From Sympetrum striolatum (lineage: Eukaryota > Arthropoda > Insecta > Odonata > Libellulidae): a stretch of 64,000 nt of DNA. The DNA lies in NCBI GenBank assembly GCA_947579665.1, contig OX388345.1:31897849-31961848 (forward strand), written 5' to 3'. This document shows positions 37,721 to 50,259 of this stretch, one piece after another (the first letter of the stretch is position 1; each line of letters begins with the position of its first letter). The translations under genes and the position numbers were made by a program. The notes beneath the pieces are model-generated. The model was not told the DNA's origin, searched no databases, and was given only the letters and a program-made list of their open reading frames with translations.

Positions 37721-40700
37721 CTGCGAACGAGAGGTGAATGTTAAAATGGGAAACCGCAGACGTGGAGGACCGTGGGAGTATGGCGAGTTTTAAGGCGGGG
37801 CGGAATTCGATTTCGGGACGTTGTTAACAAGAGTTTCTCGACCTTTGATGGATCACGCAGCATCCAGAAATCACTCACATAATCCGCATTTCCATATTTA
37901 AAACCTAACGAGAGATATCAGTTTTCAGACAATATTCCATTCATCAACAATCGGTGACACCTTCTATCAATATTTTGATTAAAGTAAAAAATCACAATGA
38001 CACTCAAAAATAAATATTTGAAATAATGTGATGTTTTACAAAAGAACACGGTGAATGTCTTCCCTTGTTTGACGTGAAACTTATTGTGATTTTTGAAAGC
38101 GCAAAAGTAATATGATCCAAAAGATGAATCAGTATGTTTCAATGTTCATTGGGGTGAGATATTGGGAGATAAAATGTTAGCGAATCTTACCTCACTACTT
38201 TGCATTCTATTACGGCCTTGAACTAAAGTGAAACAAAAGTGAACGGGAGATATATTTGTCTCTTTCACAAATCAAAACAAAAAACATTCCATTCATCATG
38301 GTACGGGAATCATGAATGGTGAATCATTCCATAAAATCAGAAATTTCTAAATCTTGAGAAAATTTCATAGGCAATCCTTAAGTAAAAATTTTAAAAATAT
38401 ATATTTTCGTGTTTTCAGCTAAGGAAAATAATTCGCATCAGAATACTGAAAAACATCCTGTTAAATCGAGCCCAGAAAAATATTTTCTTCGACAAAACAT
38501 TTTATTCAAGAGAATTATTTGGAAACTTGTGTTATCACCAACAGATTTTTATTTAATTTTACTATTGAAAAATATTCTTTATCGATCAACAATAATACTA
38601 AAGGGTGTTGATTTATGGTGTTTCTATGTATCTGATAAAATCAAAATATCACGACATCAACAGGCAAAATAACCAGTGTTGCGGAGGTAAGGTTTTAATT
38701 ATGAGCAGTTTTCAAATCAGTCGTGCGGAAAAGATTTTTGCTGAGGATTTGACCATGAACCATTTAAATTTGAGAAAACAAGAGAGTAGGCTATTTTTAA
38801 CGATGGGTTCCATATGTATTCACTTCATTTTAGGTAGTCTCATTCATCGGAGTATTTTATTCTTTTCATTCTTTTGATAAGCGTACTTATAGGAGTTGAA
38901 TATTTAAGGCGTTTCACCTCGGACTCTCTTTCGGTGCGGAAGTCCTTGGGCGCGGAAGCTGGAGGTCGCGCATACGGAAGTGAAGCCAATGCTTTTATAT
39001 CTTTCAAAACCAATAAAAATCCTTTTACAATCAAGTAACACAAGTTGAAAGAGGATTATATAAGAGTAGCAAAATTATATATAAATGAGCTAACAGTAAG
39101 GTTTAAGGGAATTTCCTAGGGGAAACTAGGTAAGAATGAAGAGCTTATGCAAGAAGCAAAGCATTCTGAAAAAGTTGACGGGCAGAAATAATTGGCTATC
39201 AGAATCCATTGGATAGAAGAAAATACTCTTTTGATAAACTCTCATATCATAGATACAAAGCAAGCTCAATTATGGCTACATTGATACATTAAATGCAACC
39301 TGTACGCAAGCATACCGTGTAAATTTTTTCGTTATGATGATGTTTCACATGATGAATTAACAAATGTTGAATTAACATCCCTTCATAACCACTTCCACCG
39401 GTCGAATTAAAAACTGTGAGCAGGATATGACAATTAGGATAATGAGAGTTAAAAGGGGGACGTTAAAAACACGGAAATAATTCACTCATATATAATAATT
39501 ATTTTATAATATGATTTACAGAGTTCATAACATATTATTAACTGACGCAATTTATAAATGTAAAAAAACATATATATGGAAAATAACTTTTTAAAATCAC
39601 AAAATTTCCAAGGTTTACCCAACATAAACTTTGGAATAAATTTATTATTATATTGACGGTTAATTTTTTAATTGCAAACTACAACTGAATGTAATAATTC
39701 GGAAATAATTCGCAGCAACAAGAAATATAAAGTATCCCACCTGCTACTCTACCTTTCTTGTTCAAATATAACCATCAACGAAACAATAATATTACACATA
39801 GTGATAGAGTTTAAATTGTACAACTACACACAATAAGTAGTAAGAATTTTACCGCATAACTTGTTACGTTTAAGTTCAAATCTCCGAATTCTCGCATGCA
39901 ACAGGAGTCAATCGGCAGTTAAATGATCGCGATAAAAGAGAGAAGCCGGCACGGATAAGCGATTTATTTTCACCAAAAAGCGTCAGCGACTGTCAACGCG
40001 GTTACGAAGATAAGGTATTCGTCTTGGGATATTGTGACGGGCATAGGAATTTCGTATTTTCCGCGGCAGTCCTACACAATATATTATAGGGCTTCGGAGA
40101 GACAAGTGAAAGACAACGTGCGAACAATAGCGGCGGCAGCTAATCTCAATACAATAGGAACGCTACGGTTAACCGAGGAGAAATCTAACCACAAGCGAAA
40201 GCATACCACAATGCCATTTGGTGAATCACGAGATCATATTGTCACTCGAATAATGAATAGGTCGGGACTTATTAAAATGAGAACACTCTCGCTGTCTGAA
40301 TTCAGGAAAAGCATTCACCCCGTTATTATGAATGCGTTACGTCGGTGCAAACAAAGAAAAATGAGGAACTGCGATAAATTAAATACAATAGATGACACTT
40401 ATAAATAAACGTAATAACAAATGTGGTACTCTAAGCCTTGAAGTTGAATTTGTCGCCGATCTGTTTGTCTAATTTATTGCGGCCGAAGCTTTGATAAAAG
40501 ATCGGCTACAGGTGTTACTATATGGAAACAATGTTTCTTCTTTATAAATCAATGGGTGTTTTGTTGTCTTCCAAGTTTCCGATGCATAGAATTATTTTTC
40601 AAAACAAACATTTAAATCACCTTGTTTCATCTGACACCTATTCATGTCTGTAACCATATTTGGAGCGCATACATGAAGTACGAATTTTTCATTTAATTTA

Positions 40701-43026
40701 AAAATATTCTTTTATAATTGTTTTGATACGCAGTTGGAAAATATAAAGAATGATTATCTAGTTGATACATAACCGTGGATTACATATACGAATTACTATT
40801 ATATTATTACATGGATCTAAAATACGTTTTATGATATACATATTTCTTAAGATTTGCGAAGAGAAATAAATATTTACCCACCGCTTACCCTATAGAGAAA
40901 CAGGAAAAATTTCAAATTAGTTTTACTCGCTTATATATTATTGTTTTGTACGGCTTCGATGAAGAATGGATTCTTCTACTACATTTAATTGATTGTAAAT
41001 ATTAGTAAAACGTATTATCTTTCAATTTTTTAATTTTTTCTACTTCTTTCTTCTTTCAAGTGCATACTGCCTTTTTAGCGCAAACATATTCCTTTATTGG
41101 GCACTCCCTTTAAAGGAAAATATTTGTCTGAAACGATGAAAATCACTTTTTACTTCACAAAACCAATATAATTATTCAACCTAACTAATTAATACATCTA
41201 ATTCTTCGACCTTCCATAGTGCTTATATTTCAGTATTCAACTGGATAACTGTAAGCTCATTTCCCCTAAGTTGATTTTTTTGTACACATTAACTCGTATA
41301 TGGGGTAAACGTAAGATAGGACTTTTCCTGAACCTAACATAATTTCACAGAACAGAGTTTTATATCTTCCTGAGTTCATCTTGTATACAGTGATGTTATA
41401 ACACTTTTATCTATCAAGCGACCAAATAAAACAATCTCCGTGCTCTTCAATTGCTTTCCAGCTACACCACTGCATTTCACAGTTAACACAATGGGCAGAG
41501 GGGATAACCACGAAGCGAGGAAACCGTGACGGACAGACCTCCAGTGAGCGGGTCAACGGACTCCCTTAGATTCCATAAACCCCCAGCGGGGATGCATAAG
41601 CACCTATCATGGCCAGATTGGCATCAACCGACACTTTCGTTGCCACATCCACGACTGGATAAACCCCGCCATGAAACGCGCGTGTGAGACCGGAAAATCT
41701 CCACGCTTTAACGGACACCCGACAAAAACACCATCCTGCTCTTTCGAGAAAAAAAAAAAATAAATAAAATCGTCCGCGATTTCCTCCGGTTGATCAAGAG
41801 TCAATTTTTTTTTCGACAGATAAAAATGTACACATTTTTTTCGGTTCGCTTCCCGAATCAAGCGGCCAAAATGCCTCTCGATCTTCTTCAGACGTATCGA
41901 ACGGGAATGAAAAAGAAAGGAAGAAACTCATCGTTTTTACGGCTGGGCTGACTTGAAAGTCAATTTCAGTGCGGCTGAAGCTATGGGTTTTTCGTGTTCT
42001 GCCCCCCACCGAGGGGGGATAATGGAGGATGATTTGCCAAAAAAATAACTCCGAGAGAGCTTCCGCGAGAAAAAGCGATGGAAAAAGAGAACGGGTCCAT
42101 CTGCCGGGAACCTGGATTACGCGGGGATTAAACGAGAAGAAGGCGGTGGGGAACGGTTCTAATAGACGTGCGATGTGGACTTAACAATGAAGACGCTCGC
42201 CTTAACGACCGCAAAAACATGACGTAAGGTCCTCGAAAGTTACGGGGAAAGGATGCCGTTACTCGCGAGGAAACATTAAATGTCACTGAGATCTCTGCGG
42301 GATCACGAACATCCGTGAAAACGGCGGGGTTCGAACCGGTGGCCCTTCAAGCGGGATTCACGCACGCCTGCCGCGGCGATTTCCGGCAACGCCAAGGCGA
42401 TTTAACAAGCTCCTACAGGGTGGGTTATTGCGTAAGCTATTTCGATTTCGGTATCGGCAACCCTAGTCGAAAACACGTCACAACCGAAGGGAGGTGCTTC
42501 TTATACACTGTATATGATTATAAAAATATACATGAATACTTCGTGAATGCACTGGTCTTCTATGATACGGTTCTTATATTTTTAATAATTTAATGTAGTA
42601 TTTATTATGGCCTGTCTATCCATTGACTTTATTTTACCGCTGTTAATACTCCTCCTGTCGTTATATTTTTGACAAGTTTATACTTTATTTACATGTATAT
42701 GTATAACTATTTGATCTTTTTTGGGCGCTATTTGGTTTACATTCTTGTCTTTTACATCTCATTTAACCTGATTTCATCACTAAATTTAATATCCTATACG
42801 TAGGTTTCGCAGGTTGTTTTCACTCACCCCTTTTTGAGGGTGTTTTCCTGCAGAGGAAATTTTTTCCTTAGCTCTTACATTAGGTTTCTCTGTTCCACAA
42901 ATTTCTTTCGTGTACTTTTCCAAACTATCTCTTTCTTTCGTATCTAACATGAAAATGGGTTAGATGTAAGAAGAGACTTCGTAGCCACAATCTTGCCCTG
43001 AATAAAGTCCTTTTATTATGAATGTA
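37721..43026. other. Presumed intron upstream of the kinase exon
   Basis: It ends in the acceptor CTCGTTCGCAG at 37721-37731 (minus strand). No exon with the expected start of the glycine loop was recognised. A 124-codon open frame at 40034-40408 lacks family features. The GC-rich patch at 41460-42420 also has no recognised product. Confidence 0.5.
42318..42380 (-). other. tRNA-like T-arm segment (possible tRNA-derived SINE)
   Basis: On the minus strand a CCGGTTCGAACCCCGCCG segment matches the T-arm/B-box of a tRNA. It is preceded by a GC-rich stretch but no convincing A box or cloverleaf. It is best read as a decayed tRNA-derived SINE head or tRNA pseudogene. Confidence 0.35.
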
Positions 43027-43333
43027 GACTCGTGTATAAGCCGAGTTTTTCAGTACATTTTTATGCTAAAAATCTCATCGGCTTATACTCACGTGATGAG
43101 GGACCAAATCAAATTAATATAAATATAAATGGTATAAATGAATATGTATTCAAAAACATTTAACGTACTGATGCCTCGATTACTGTAAATTTAATGGAAT
43201 CTATTTTTATTTTAATATTGACCAGTAGCTCCTGCAATTCCTACCCTAGACTTATACTCAAGTCAATTAGTTTTCCGTTTCTTGTGATAAAATGAGGTAC
43301 CTCGGCTTTTGTTCGGTTCGGCTTATTCTAAAG
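43027..43333 (-). mobile_element. Interspersed non-autonomous repeat with GTATAAGCC motifs, copy B
   Basis: In reverse orientation to copy A, it contains TTGACTTGAGTATAAG, TCTAGGGTAGGAATTGCAGG and AGCTACTGGTCAATATT followed by AAAATAAAAATAGA, all aligned with copy A. Its other end keeps what copy A lost: a palindromic end with CTCGTGTATAAGCCGAG at 43029-43045 and CGGCTTATACTCACG at 43079-43093. Together the two copies define an element of about 310-340 bp with inverted GTATAAGCCGAG-type termini. Divergence between the copies is considerable, so they are old. Confidence 0.72.
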
Positions 43334-44875
43334 TATCTATCTCTAGTAGTACGGTAAACGATTGCGTTGTAACATCCGTATCCGAAGCTTGTTTAAAATC
43401 TGGACCGATTGGCCCGAAATTCCGAATGGTAAGCATTGCTCGCCCTAGGTTTATGTCGAATTTCGCCACGCTATAAAATCTCGTACGGATGGAGGCGATT
43501 TTTTTATTTCTATATCCGATGGAGAAAGGACATGTTGCTGGCACGTTGATCGTGCCCGAGATGGAACAGAGGAATAAATGTTACCGTGTTCTTTAAAGGA
43601 GGATATTTTAGCATTGGCCTCGTATCTTGCGATCGTAAAAAGGAACCGGACATAAAAATCTCCAATGCGGGATCAACAGCTCAATTCCAAATATCTTCCT
43701 TAAGCAGCTGAGCGAATAAATATTACATACGAAAAACCGAAAACAATAAATTACTAGTCGCATTTTCTTAGATAGAAATAAAAAGAATATTTACAATTGA
43801 AAGCAAAGAGAAACACTGTGTAAAATAAAATAATACGACGAAAATAGAAATAATTCACTGTCATGATTGAAAATTACTGAATTTATAACAAAAGAACGCT
43901 AAAGAATGCTACAAAAGATTTCATCATAATTATAGATCCTCAACATAAATTTATAATATAAAATCAGTATTGTAATTAACTTCAAGCAACTTTTGCGAAT
44001 AAATATAAATTCTTAGGATTTCCCTACAGAAGATGCACACAAGTGACAATACATTTTGCTTATATTATGCTTGAAACTGATCGTAAATACGTTTCATAGA
44101 AAATTGTTAGAGTTAACCCTTGAAATAATATTGTAAAATTAATTTATACGTTGTCCATATTTCTTTATTTTTGTAGAATAACCTTTCTTTATTCATCATT
44201 TAGGCTTACAGAGTGACATTATGTAAATGTAAACAAACTTGAGTCAACCTTTATGGTCATTACATAAATAATTCTTAGCAACAAGAATAGATAGAAGAAA
44301 GATGATTTATCGTTGCAAAATAAACCACACTGCTTGTTATTAGAATCAGTCTTATTTATTTATGTACGCATTATCTATAGTAACGCAAACCACCTCTAAG
44401 ACACGACCTTATCTGTGAATTCGGTCTCCGAAGCTAATTATAGTTAGAAATAATTTATCTTTCGTGCGAATCACTGTTCACGATTCACTGAACTCGATAA
44501 TTTAATCTTCAACTTGAAAATGTCGAAATGAGCGGTCAGAAGAGTGAGGTCACTCTGTTGAAACGCCGCTGTGAAACACCGTCGTTTTGCGAGACCTCGA
44601 ACCGATATTAAAATCGTGATCATTTCCCGATAAATCCATATCCCTGCTTTGTGATTCGTGGGCGGAGATGAGGAAAATATTGAAAGGGCGTTTGCGTGAA
44701 CTAGGGATGAGGTAAGATCCTTCAAAATCTTCATTGCGGCAATGGGACTGAAGGATAGATACTTTCATTTGAGTTTTTGTTGAGATCCTTATTGACTTTC
44801 AACACAGGTTTCCCTTATATAATACTTTATTGATATAATCAATCGATTCGGCCGAGATGTTGTGGAAAGACATAA

Positions 44876-44935
44876 TTAAAAATAGATTTTTACTTTTCCA
44901 AAAACCTTTGTGGAAAAGTAAAAATCTATTTTTAA
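44876..44935. repeat. Perfect 25-bp inverted repeat (hairpin)
   Basis: Arms 44876-44900 and 44911-44935 are exact inverted copies around a 10-nt loop. The stem is AT-rich. It shares no sequence with the other foldbacks in the window. It could be a miniature foldback transposon, a replication-slippage product or a small-RNA hairpin. Confidence 0.85.
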
Positions 44936-46520
44936 CTTTATTGATATTTTAAAAGGGAGACTATTTTAATAGTTGGGTTCTACACATATGAATTTGTCAA
45001 AGTATCACTAAAATAAGTACATTTTCTCATTTTAATGCACCAGATCAATCCTAAGAATGAAACTTTCGATTACAGGGCCACGGATAGACATAATACTCCA
45101 CATTAGCTAAAGCATGTGCGAATGATTAACTTTTCGTAGTAAAACACGTTCTATAAAATCTGTTTTCATGTTTTCTACTGTAATCACCGCGATAAAATGC
45201 ATGAAAACACACTGAAAACTGGATTCTTAAGAAAATGAATCTGAAATGACATCCTTAATCCTTGCAAAAAGACCAAATGCTTAAGCAAACTCAATGTCAG
45301 CAAATGAGCAGAATTCGTCGACCTTTGTCACATTCGCAGGACATTTTAATTTTCATATGAAGAAGATTTCGGTATCAAAATCTAACTGCAACATTGCGCA
45401 GATTCATTTCATCTAAAACAATTTTGGCACCACGATTTTAAAACATGGGCCCGGTTATGTTATTATTTAAGAGGTAATCACTGTACAAAACGCTTCTTTG
45501 CAGATACCGATCTTTCCAGTAACGTCCACTGCTTTTTTCCTTTTTCTTCTAGCAACACAGCTGCTATTATGCAACAAACGGCAGCTCTTATCTTTCTGTC
45601 AGCCATTGAACTTTATTTATTTTAGAACACGCTCGAACATAACTTGACGAAAGTGAGGAGAGAACTGAAGAAGAATCGGACGCACTGAGGCAAAAAATGA
45701 GGGTATCCTACACGCCTTCAATTCAGATAAATTTATAGATTTTTACACAGTCATTTACGACAGATAACTGCGCAGATAAACGGAAAGTGTGTAGCCCCCT
45801 TTAGTCAACTTTCCGATCCGCTTCTCCTTTGACACTCCTATGGTAAAAGTCACGTGATCGTGCGTGGGAGGGAGAGATCGCACCCCGATAAAACTCTCTC
45901 ATGGGATTCAATTGCAACAACAAAGCCACAGGGTCGAGCGTTCTTTTGGTATCGCCGCCGAGGGAAGGTCATTCAACGCTCCCTACAGCGGATGCGATGG
46001 GCTCCTCGAAATTTTGAGCGCGTAGTCATGGGCTCGTATAGCGGAGAGTCATGGGCTTGAGGGTGAACGATTCCAGAGAGGAAAAAAACTGAATAAAAAG
46101 AATCTGTGGGAGAGAGAGAAAGGAGTAGACGTGACATCACGCGCCGATGCACGAATGTTTCGCCAGCACGAGCAATCTCTCCGGAGAAAGCACTCGGACA
46201 AATCGGGCTTATCCGAGATGTGCTTTATTGACATGCGGACTTATAAACCAAGCCGAACATGAAGATCGGATGCAAATGGATTTAGATGCACTTTTCCCCG
46301 CTTTCCCTCAAAGCGCTTTCTAATCCGTAATGGGGAATTATCGCGGAAGAGGAACTTGCAGGTCACCGTGATCGAATAAGAATTTCGAGTCCCTCGACCG
46401 AATCGCTTCTCCAAATTTAAACTGAATGTGGACTTTTTTGAGCTTTTCACTGAAAACAAACACGGAACTCAAAAATGCAAAGATCTAATTATTCAAGAAA
46501 GATCGGGAAGCACATAATTA

Positions 46521-46580
46521 GGGGCTCACGGATACCCAAGTCGGCAGTGAATGCGGTCCCGTGTTCAATTCCCGGTAAAA
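46521..46580 (+). other. tRNA-like B-box segment, weak
   Basis: CCCGTGTTCAATTCCCGG at 46558-46575 resembles a T-arm. Upstream CCAAGTCGGCAGTGAATG could be a worn anticodon and D region. This is only suggestive. Confidence 0.25.
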
Positions 46581-48379
46581 CTTTCCATAAGTACGAAATG
46601 AGTTAATATGTTCTAGTACCTACCTAATAAGTATGTTTTTACTTTTAAATAGGTATTGCTGCTGTAAGTGTAGGAACCCTACAGAAACAGCTCAAAGACT
46701 AAAATATCTCAGCATTGACACTCAGAAGTAAATTTACTATTTGAAAAATTATTTTGGTAATCTTGCCCCAACATATTAACATTTATGCGATGGCTAATAT
46801 TTTTGGGAACACTGCTGTTTAGAAAAATCAATTTCACAATAAAAAATTAAAGCGATGCTTTATTCAATTAATAATTACATAATTAAGGAGAATTAACGTC
46901 GTTTTATAAGATTGAGGAATTTAAGGAAAATGAAATTTATTAACACTTAACAGTAATTCCTGATAAGACGAGTTAAAGAATTTAAAGGGAGCAACTTTTA
47001 GTAATGCATTAGTAAGTTTTGCGTCAGGGTTAATGTCTAAGGCGAAACCACCGAAAAAGTGGGATCAAAACTACGTTTTACTGATAGCATTAAAAAAGTT
47101 CTCAATTCGAAACAAAAAGATCCCTTTATAGCCAGGTAAACATTTAAATCTAAAATATTTCCTGAGTAATTCCTCTAAAATCACATCATCAATCATTTAT
47201 AATAGGAGCAAATAATAACGAAAGAACACCAATGTCTGGGGCCCGATCTCACGCTTCAAGGCTAGTACACCAATCCCTACACTGCTAAAGCTTCGTAACC
47301 AATATAACTTCATGTAAGGATTAACAACCTATTTCCATGTGTTCAGGAATGATCTAGTGAGATCAAAGAGAACCCGGTGAATCAGCAACAAGTACAATCC
47401 TCGCTAGGATCTGAATAGAGAAACCCAAAATAGCTGTTCTAGCTGTTATTTCGAGAAATAGCTAAGCTATCTGGCGCCAGAATTAACCCTCGTCATGAAT
47501 GGGTATTTGAAAGGTCTCGCAATTCCTCATCCGAGTAGCTATCTTCATATTCCTGGGAGTCTGGGACTAAATTCAGCCCTTAATGGATTCCCAGCCACAT
47601 TCCAATCAGTTCCGACAGCCTCAATTAGAGCACAAGGACTCTTTAAGTCACGGGAAATGCTAACTGCTGTTACTTCTTCATTTTGCGCAATTGAAAGAAG
47701 ACGATGTGTAATGTATTCATCCTGCCTACCATCAGCGTATTCAGCACGATAGTTTTATCAAATATGTACATTTTGTACGATGGGAATTTTCGATTTCGTG
47801 ACATTTTGCCACTGTTAATTGGTTAATTATGCACAATAATAATAAAAGATTATTGAAGTTATGTTAACCTTAGAGCGATGCTCGATGCATGGCTCGATTT
47901 CTGGTCCACATTCTTGATTATATTTCATAGACTGTATTTTTTATATTTTTTTAATTGTACTTTCTTAATAATTGTTTCTTGTTTGTATGTTACTGATAGT
48001 ATTTTATAACTCTGTAAATATTTAAATTGTAAACTGTAAATGGGATACACATATTAAACGTATTATTAGAATTGTACTACCGGCATAAATAAGCAATTCA
48101 CAATGCGCCATGCACCACAATGTAAATAGTATCGCATCCAGCCAGAGATTCAGCACAAATGGAAAACCATTTCCTGGTGGATTGATATTTCAGAATATTT
48201 AACTGCCATTGAAGCGTGAGAGGATAAGGGGCTGTAAAACAAACTATAGAGATGAATTTGATTTTTTTTATTAATAAAAATACTAGCAAGAGGAAATGGA
48301 AAAAAACAGCAGTTAATCCGTGTCATGGAATACAGAAGAACGACATTCCTATACAACTGCGAAGATTCTTCATTTAAGA

Positions 48380-48445
48380 TATTTTACAATGAAGGTTTAC
48401 GACTGTTTAGAAAGTGGAAAACCCGGGTTCGAGTCCCAGCCACGT
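48380..48445 (+). other. tRNA-like B-box segment
   Basis: GGGTTCGAGTCCCAGCCACG at 48425-48444 matches a tRNA T-arm sequence. The upstream 50 bases do not fold as a D arm by eye. It is probably a SINE or tRNA relic. Confidence 0.3.
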
Positions 48446-50007
48446 CATTAGTTTCCACTTTCCATCATCCTTTGAAATTTACGGTTAAACCTAATTTCAC
48501 CCACTCACAAAATCATCGGAAACATATTACTAACTTACGCAAAACGGAAATGATTCGGGTTGGCGGCATTTCCTCGTTCCTTCCATAGAATTCAAATCAG
48601 TTTTTATTTAATGAGCGATTTGGAAATCGGAATTATAATAGACGCCTCAGCGTTCTGAATGGGAACGTGAAAGCGTCAGCCGGTCCCATCGACAGACACC
48701 TGTAATTGCCCCGAATTTGCGCAGGAAGTCAAACCTCTGGATCATCAGGAAGCGATACCACTCCACAGGGAAAAATAACGAAGGGAGACCTTCGCATTCT
48801 GCACTCATTTCTCTGCCGTTGAAATTAGACGCACGGTTCGAAAACGTGAAGGCGTCACAAGGATTCGCGCGAGCCAAATGCACGGAATGTGCACGCAAAG
48901 GATAGCCGAGCTAATAAAAATTCGCCAAGGACGACGTACCTTCTGCTTGGACCGCTCGAAGCCGCCGGTGATGAATTATCAAGGTTAAGTGCGTTGAAAA
49001 ACTACCACGCTCGCTTAAATTGCTGGATAGTCTGAATTTAGCCCTCCTCGGCGACGTACAGAATGAGTGGGGACAAAGGTGGTGGTAACTCTCCTAAATA
49101 CAGTAATATATCACTCCAACTACAAGGCGATTACAATTTACCCCAAGACTTAGATTAAGAAGATTTTGCAAGAAGAAATTCCCTAGTTTTCCTCGAGATT
49201 AGTGGTTATCTTGTGAATTTGAAAAGGTACAAAATAAATGCCAGCGCTTTGTTAAAGTTGACAAACTATTAGCAATACTTTGAAATACGATAGAAATTAT
49301 TAGAAAAAAGAAGACTGAGTTTAGATTACACTTGCTGATGAAACATTAATTCAGAGATAATATTCATTAAGTACTCCTAATCAGAGAATAACCCTAAAAG
49401 AACGAACATTGCTCGAAATAATTAAAATTTTAAGGGATTTCTTCAAGAATTGAAACATAAATTGATTGAAAAATATTAACATTCGATAAAATAATGGTTA
49501 GCCCTATATCTTTGACTATTACGTAGTTAATGAACACTTAACTTTTGTCAACATGATGGTGTTTACTGTATGTAGAATAACGCAATAATGTCATATATTA
49601 GGTATACTTAGCTTTGAAATATTTCATGCTAAATAAGATAATTACACATACGGTATAATATGAGGAGACAGGAAAACTATGATATCTCCTATACGTTACA
49701 TGGCTCGTCTGACCGTATATAAATTATAGTTCAAGGAAATAATGCATTTTTAATCAAGAGCAATATTGAGGCGATAATTTTCTTTAGAAAAATCACCAAT
49801 AACTTCTTACGTTGGTTGATAGATACTTTCAAGGAAAAATTGGCATCTTAGCACACAAATGGAAACCATTCCCGTTTCACGTCGTTCCTCTAGGGACATC
49901 GATCGAGTCTTTCTATTCACTGCCCTTTGGCAACTTATCCTCCCTGACCCATCAATCACGAAGGAAACTACGAGAAAAACCAGGTAACGGTTTCACAAAA
50001 AGAAACA

Positions 50008-50259
50008 CATTCAATCCTAGGGATAAGGTACAGCTAACAGAAAACAAAATACAAAATCAACAATTCTAAAATATACCAATTAAAATGTGATTCCACGAAT
50101 CGTAGATGCATATCTTTGAAGATTAAAAATCAGGTGAGGCTTTGACAAAGAACATTCAGTTTTTCAGGGTTTAGGCACAATTAACGGAAACAAAATGCAA
50201 AATATGAAATTCGTAAATATTCCAATTAAAATACAACAACGCGAATTATGGATGCATCT
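50008..50259. repeat. Diverged tandem duplication, period about 147 bp
   Basis: The segments 50008-50112 and 50154-50259 align: CATTCA..., then AGGTACAGCTAACAG versus AGGCACAATTAACGG, then ACAAAAT.CAAAAT and CCAATTAAAAT, ending in GATGCAT. About 75 percent of positions match by eye. No coding sense was found in either copy. Confidence 0.7.

Larger units (their letters stand above)
45000..50007. other. No recognisable gene
   Basis: GC-elevated patches at 45840-46270 and 48640-49060 give overlapping short frames without recognisable domains. A stop-free minus-strand stretch of about 70 codons at 47545-47756 is noted separately. Confidence 0.5.

Noticed and set aside
38191..38222. Possible 32-nt minus-strand micro-exon upstream of the kinase exon, with a good acceptor and a GTAAG donor in the right phase
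   Set aside because: Its translation (FKAVIECKVV) would put VVR before GKFA, not the glycine-loop sequence that DRAK kinases have there; splice-like sites are frequent by chance.
40034..40408. 124-codon plus-strand open frame
   Set aside because: No recognised domain, no splice or promoter evidence, and mixed composition; length alone is not enough in a GC-richer patch.
47495..47752. 85-codon plus-strand open frame
   Set aside because: No motif; it overlaps the opposite-strand open stretch noted above, and both cannot be taken as real on this evidence.
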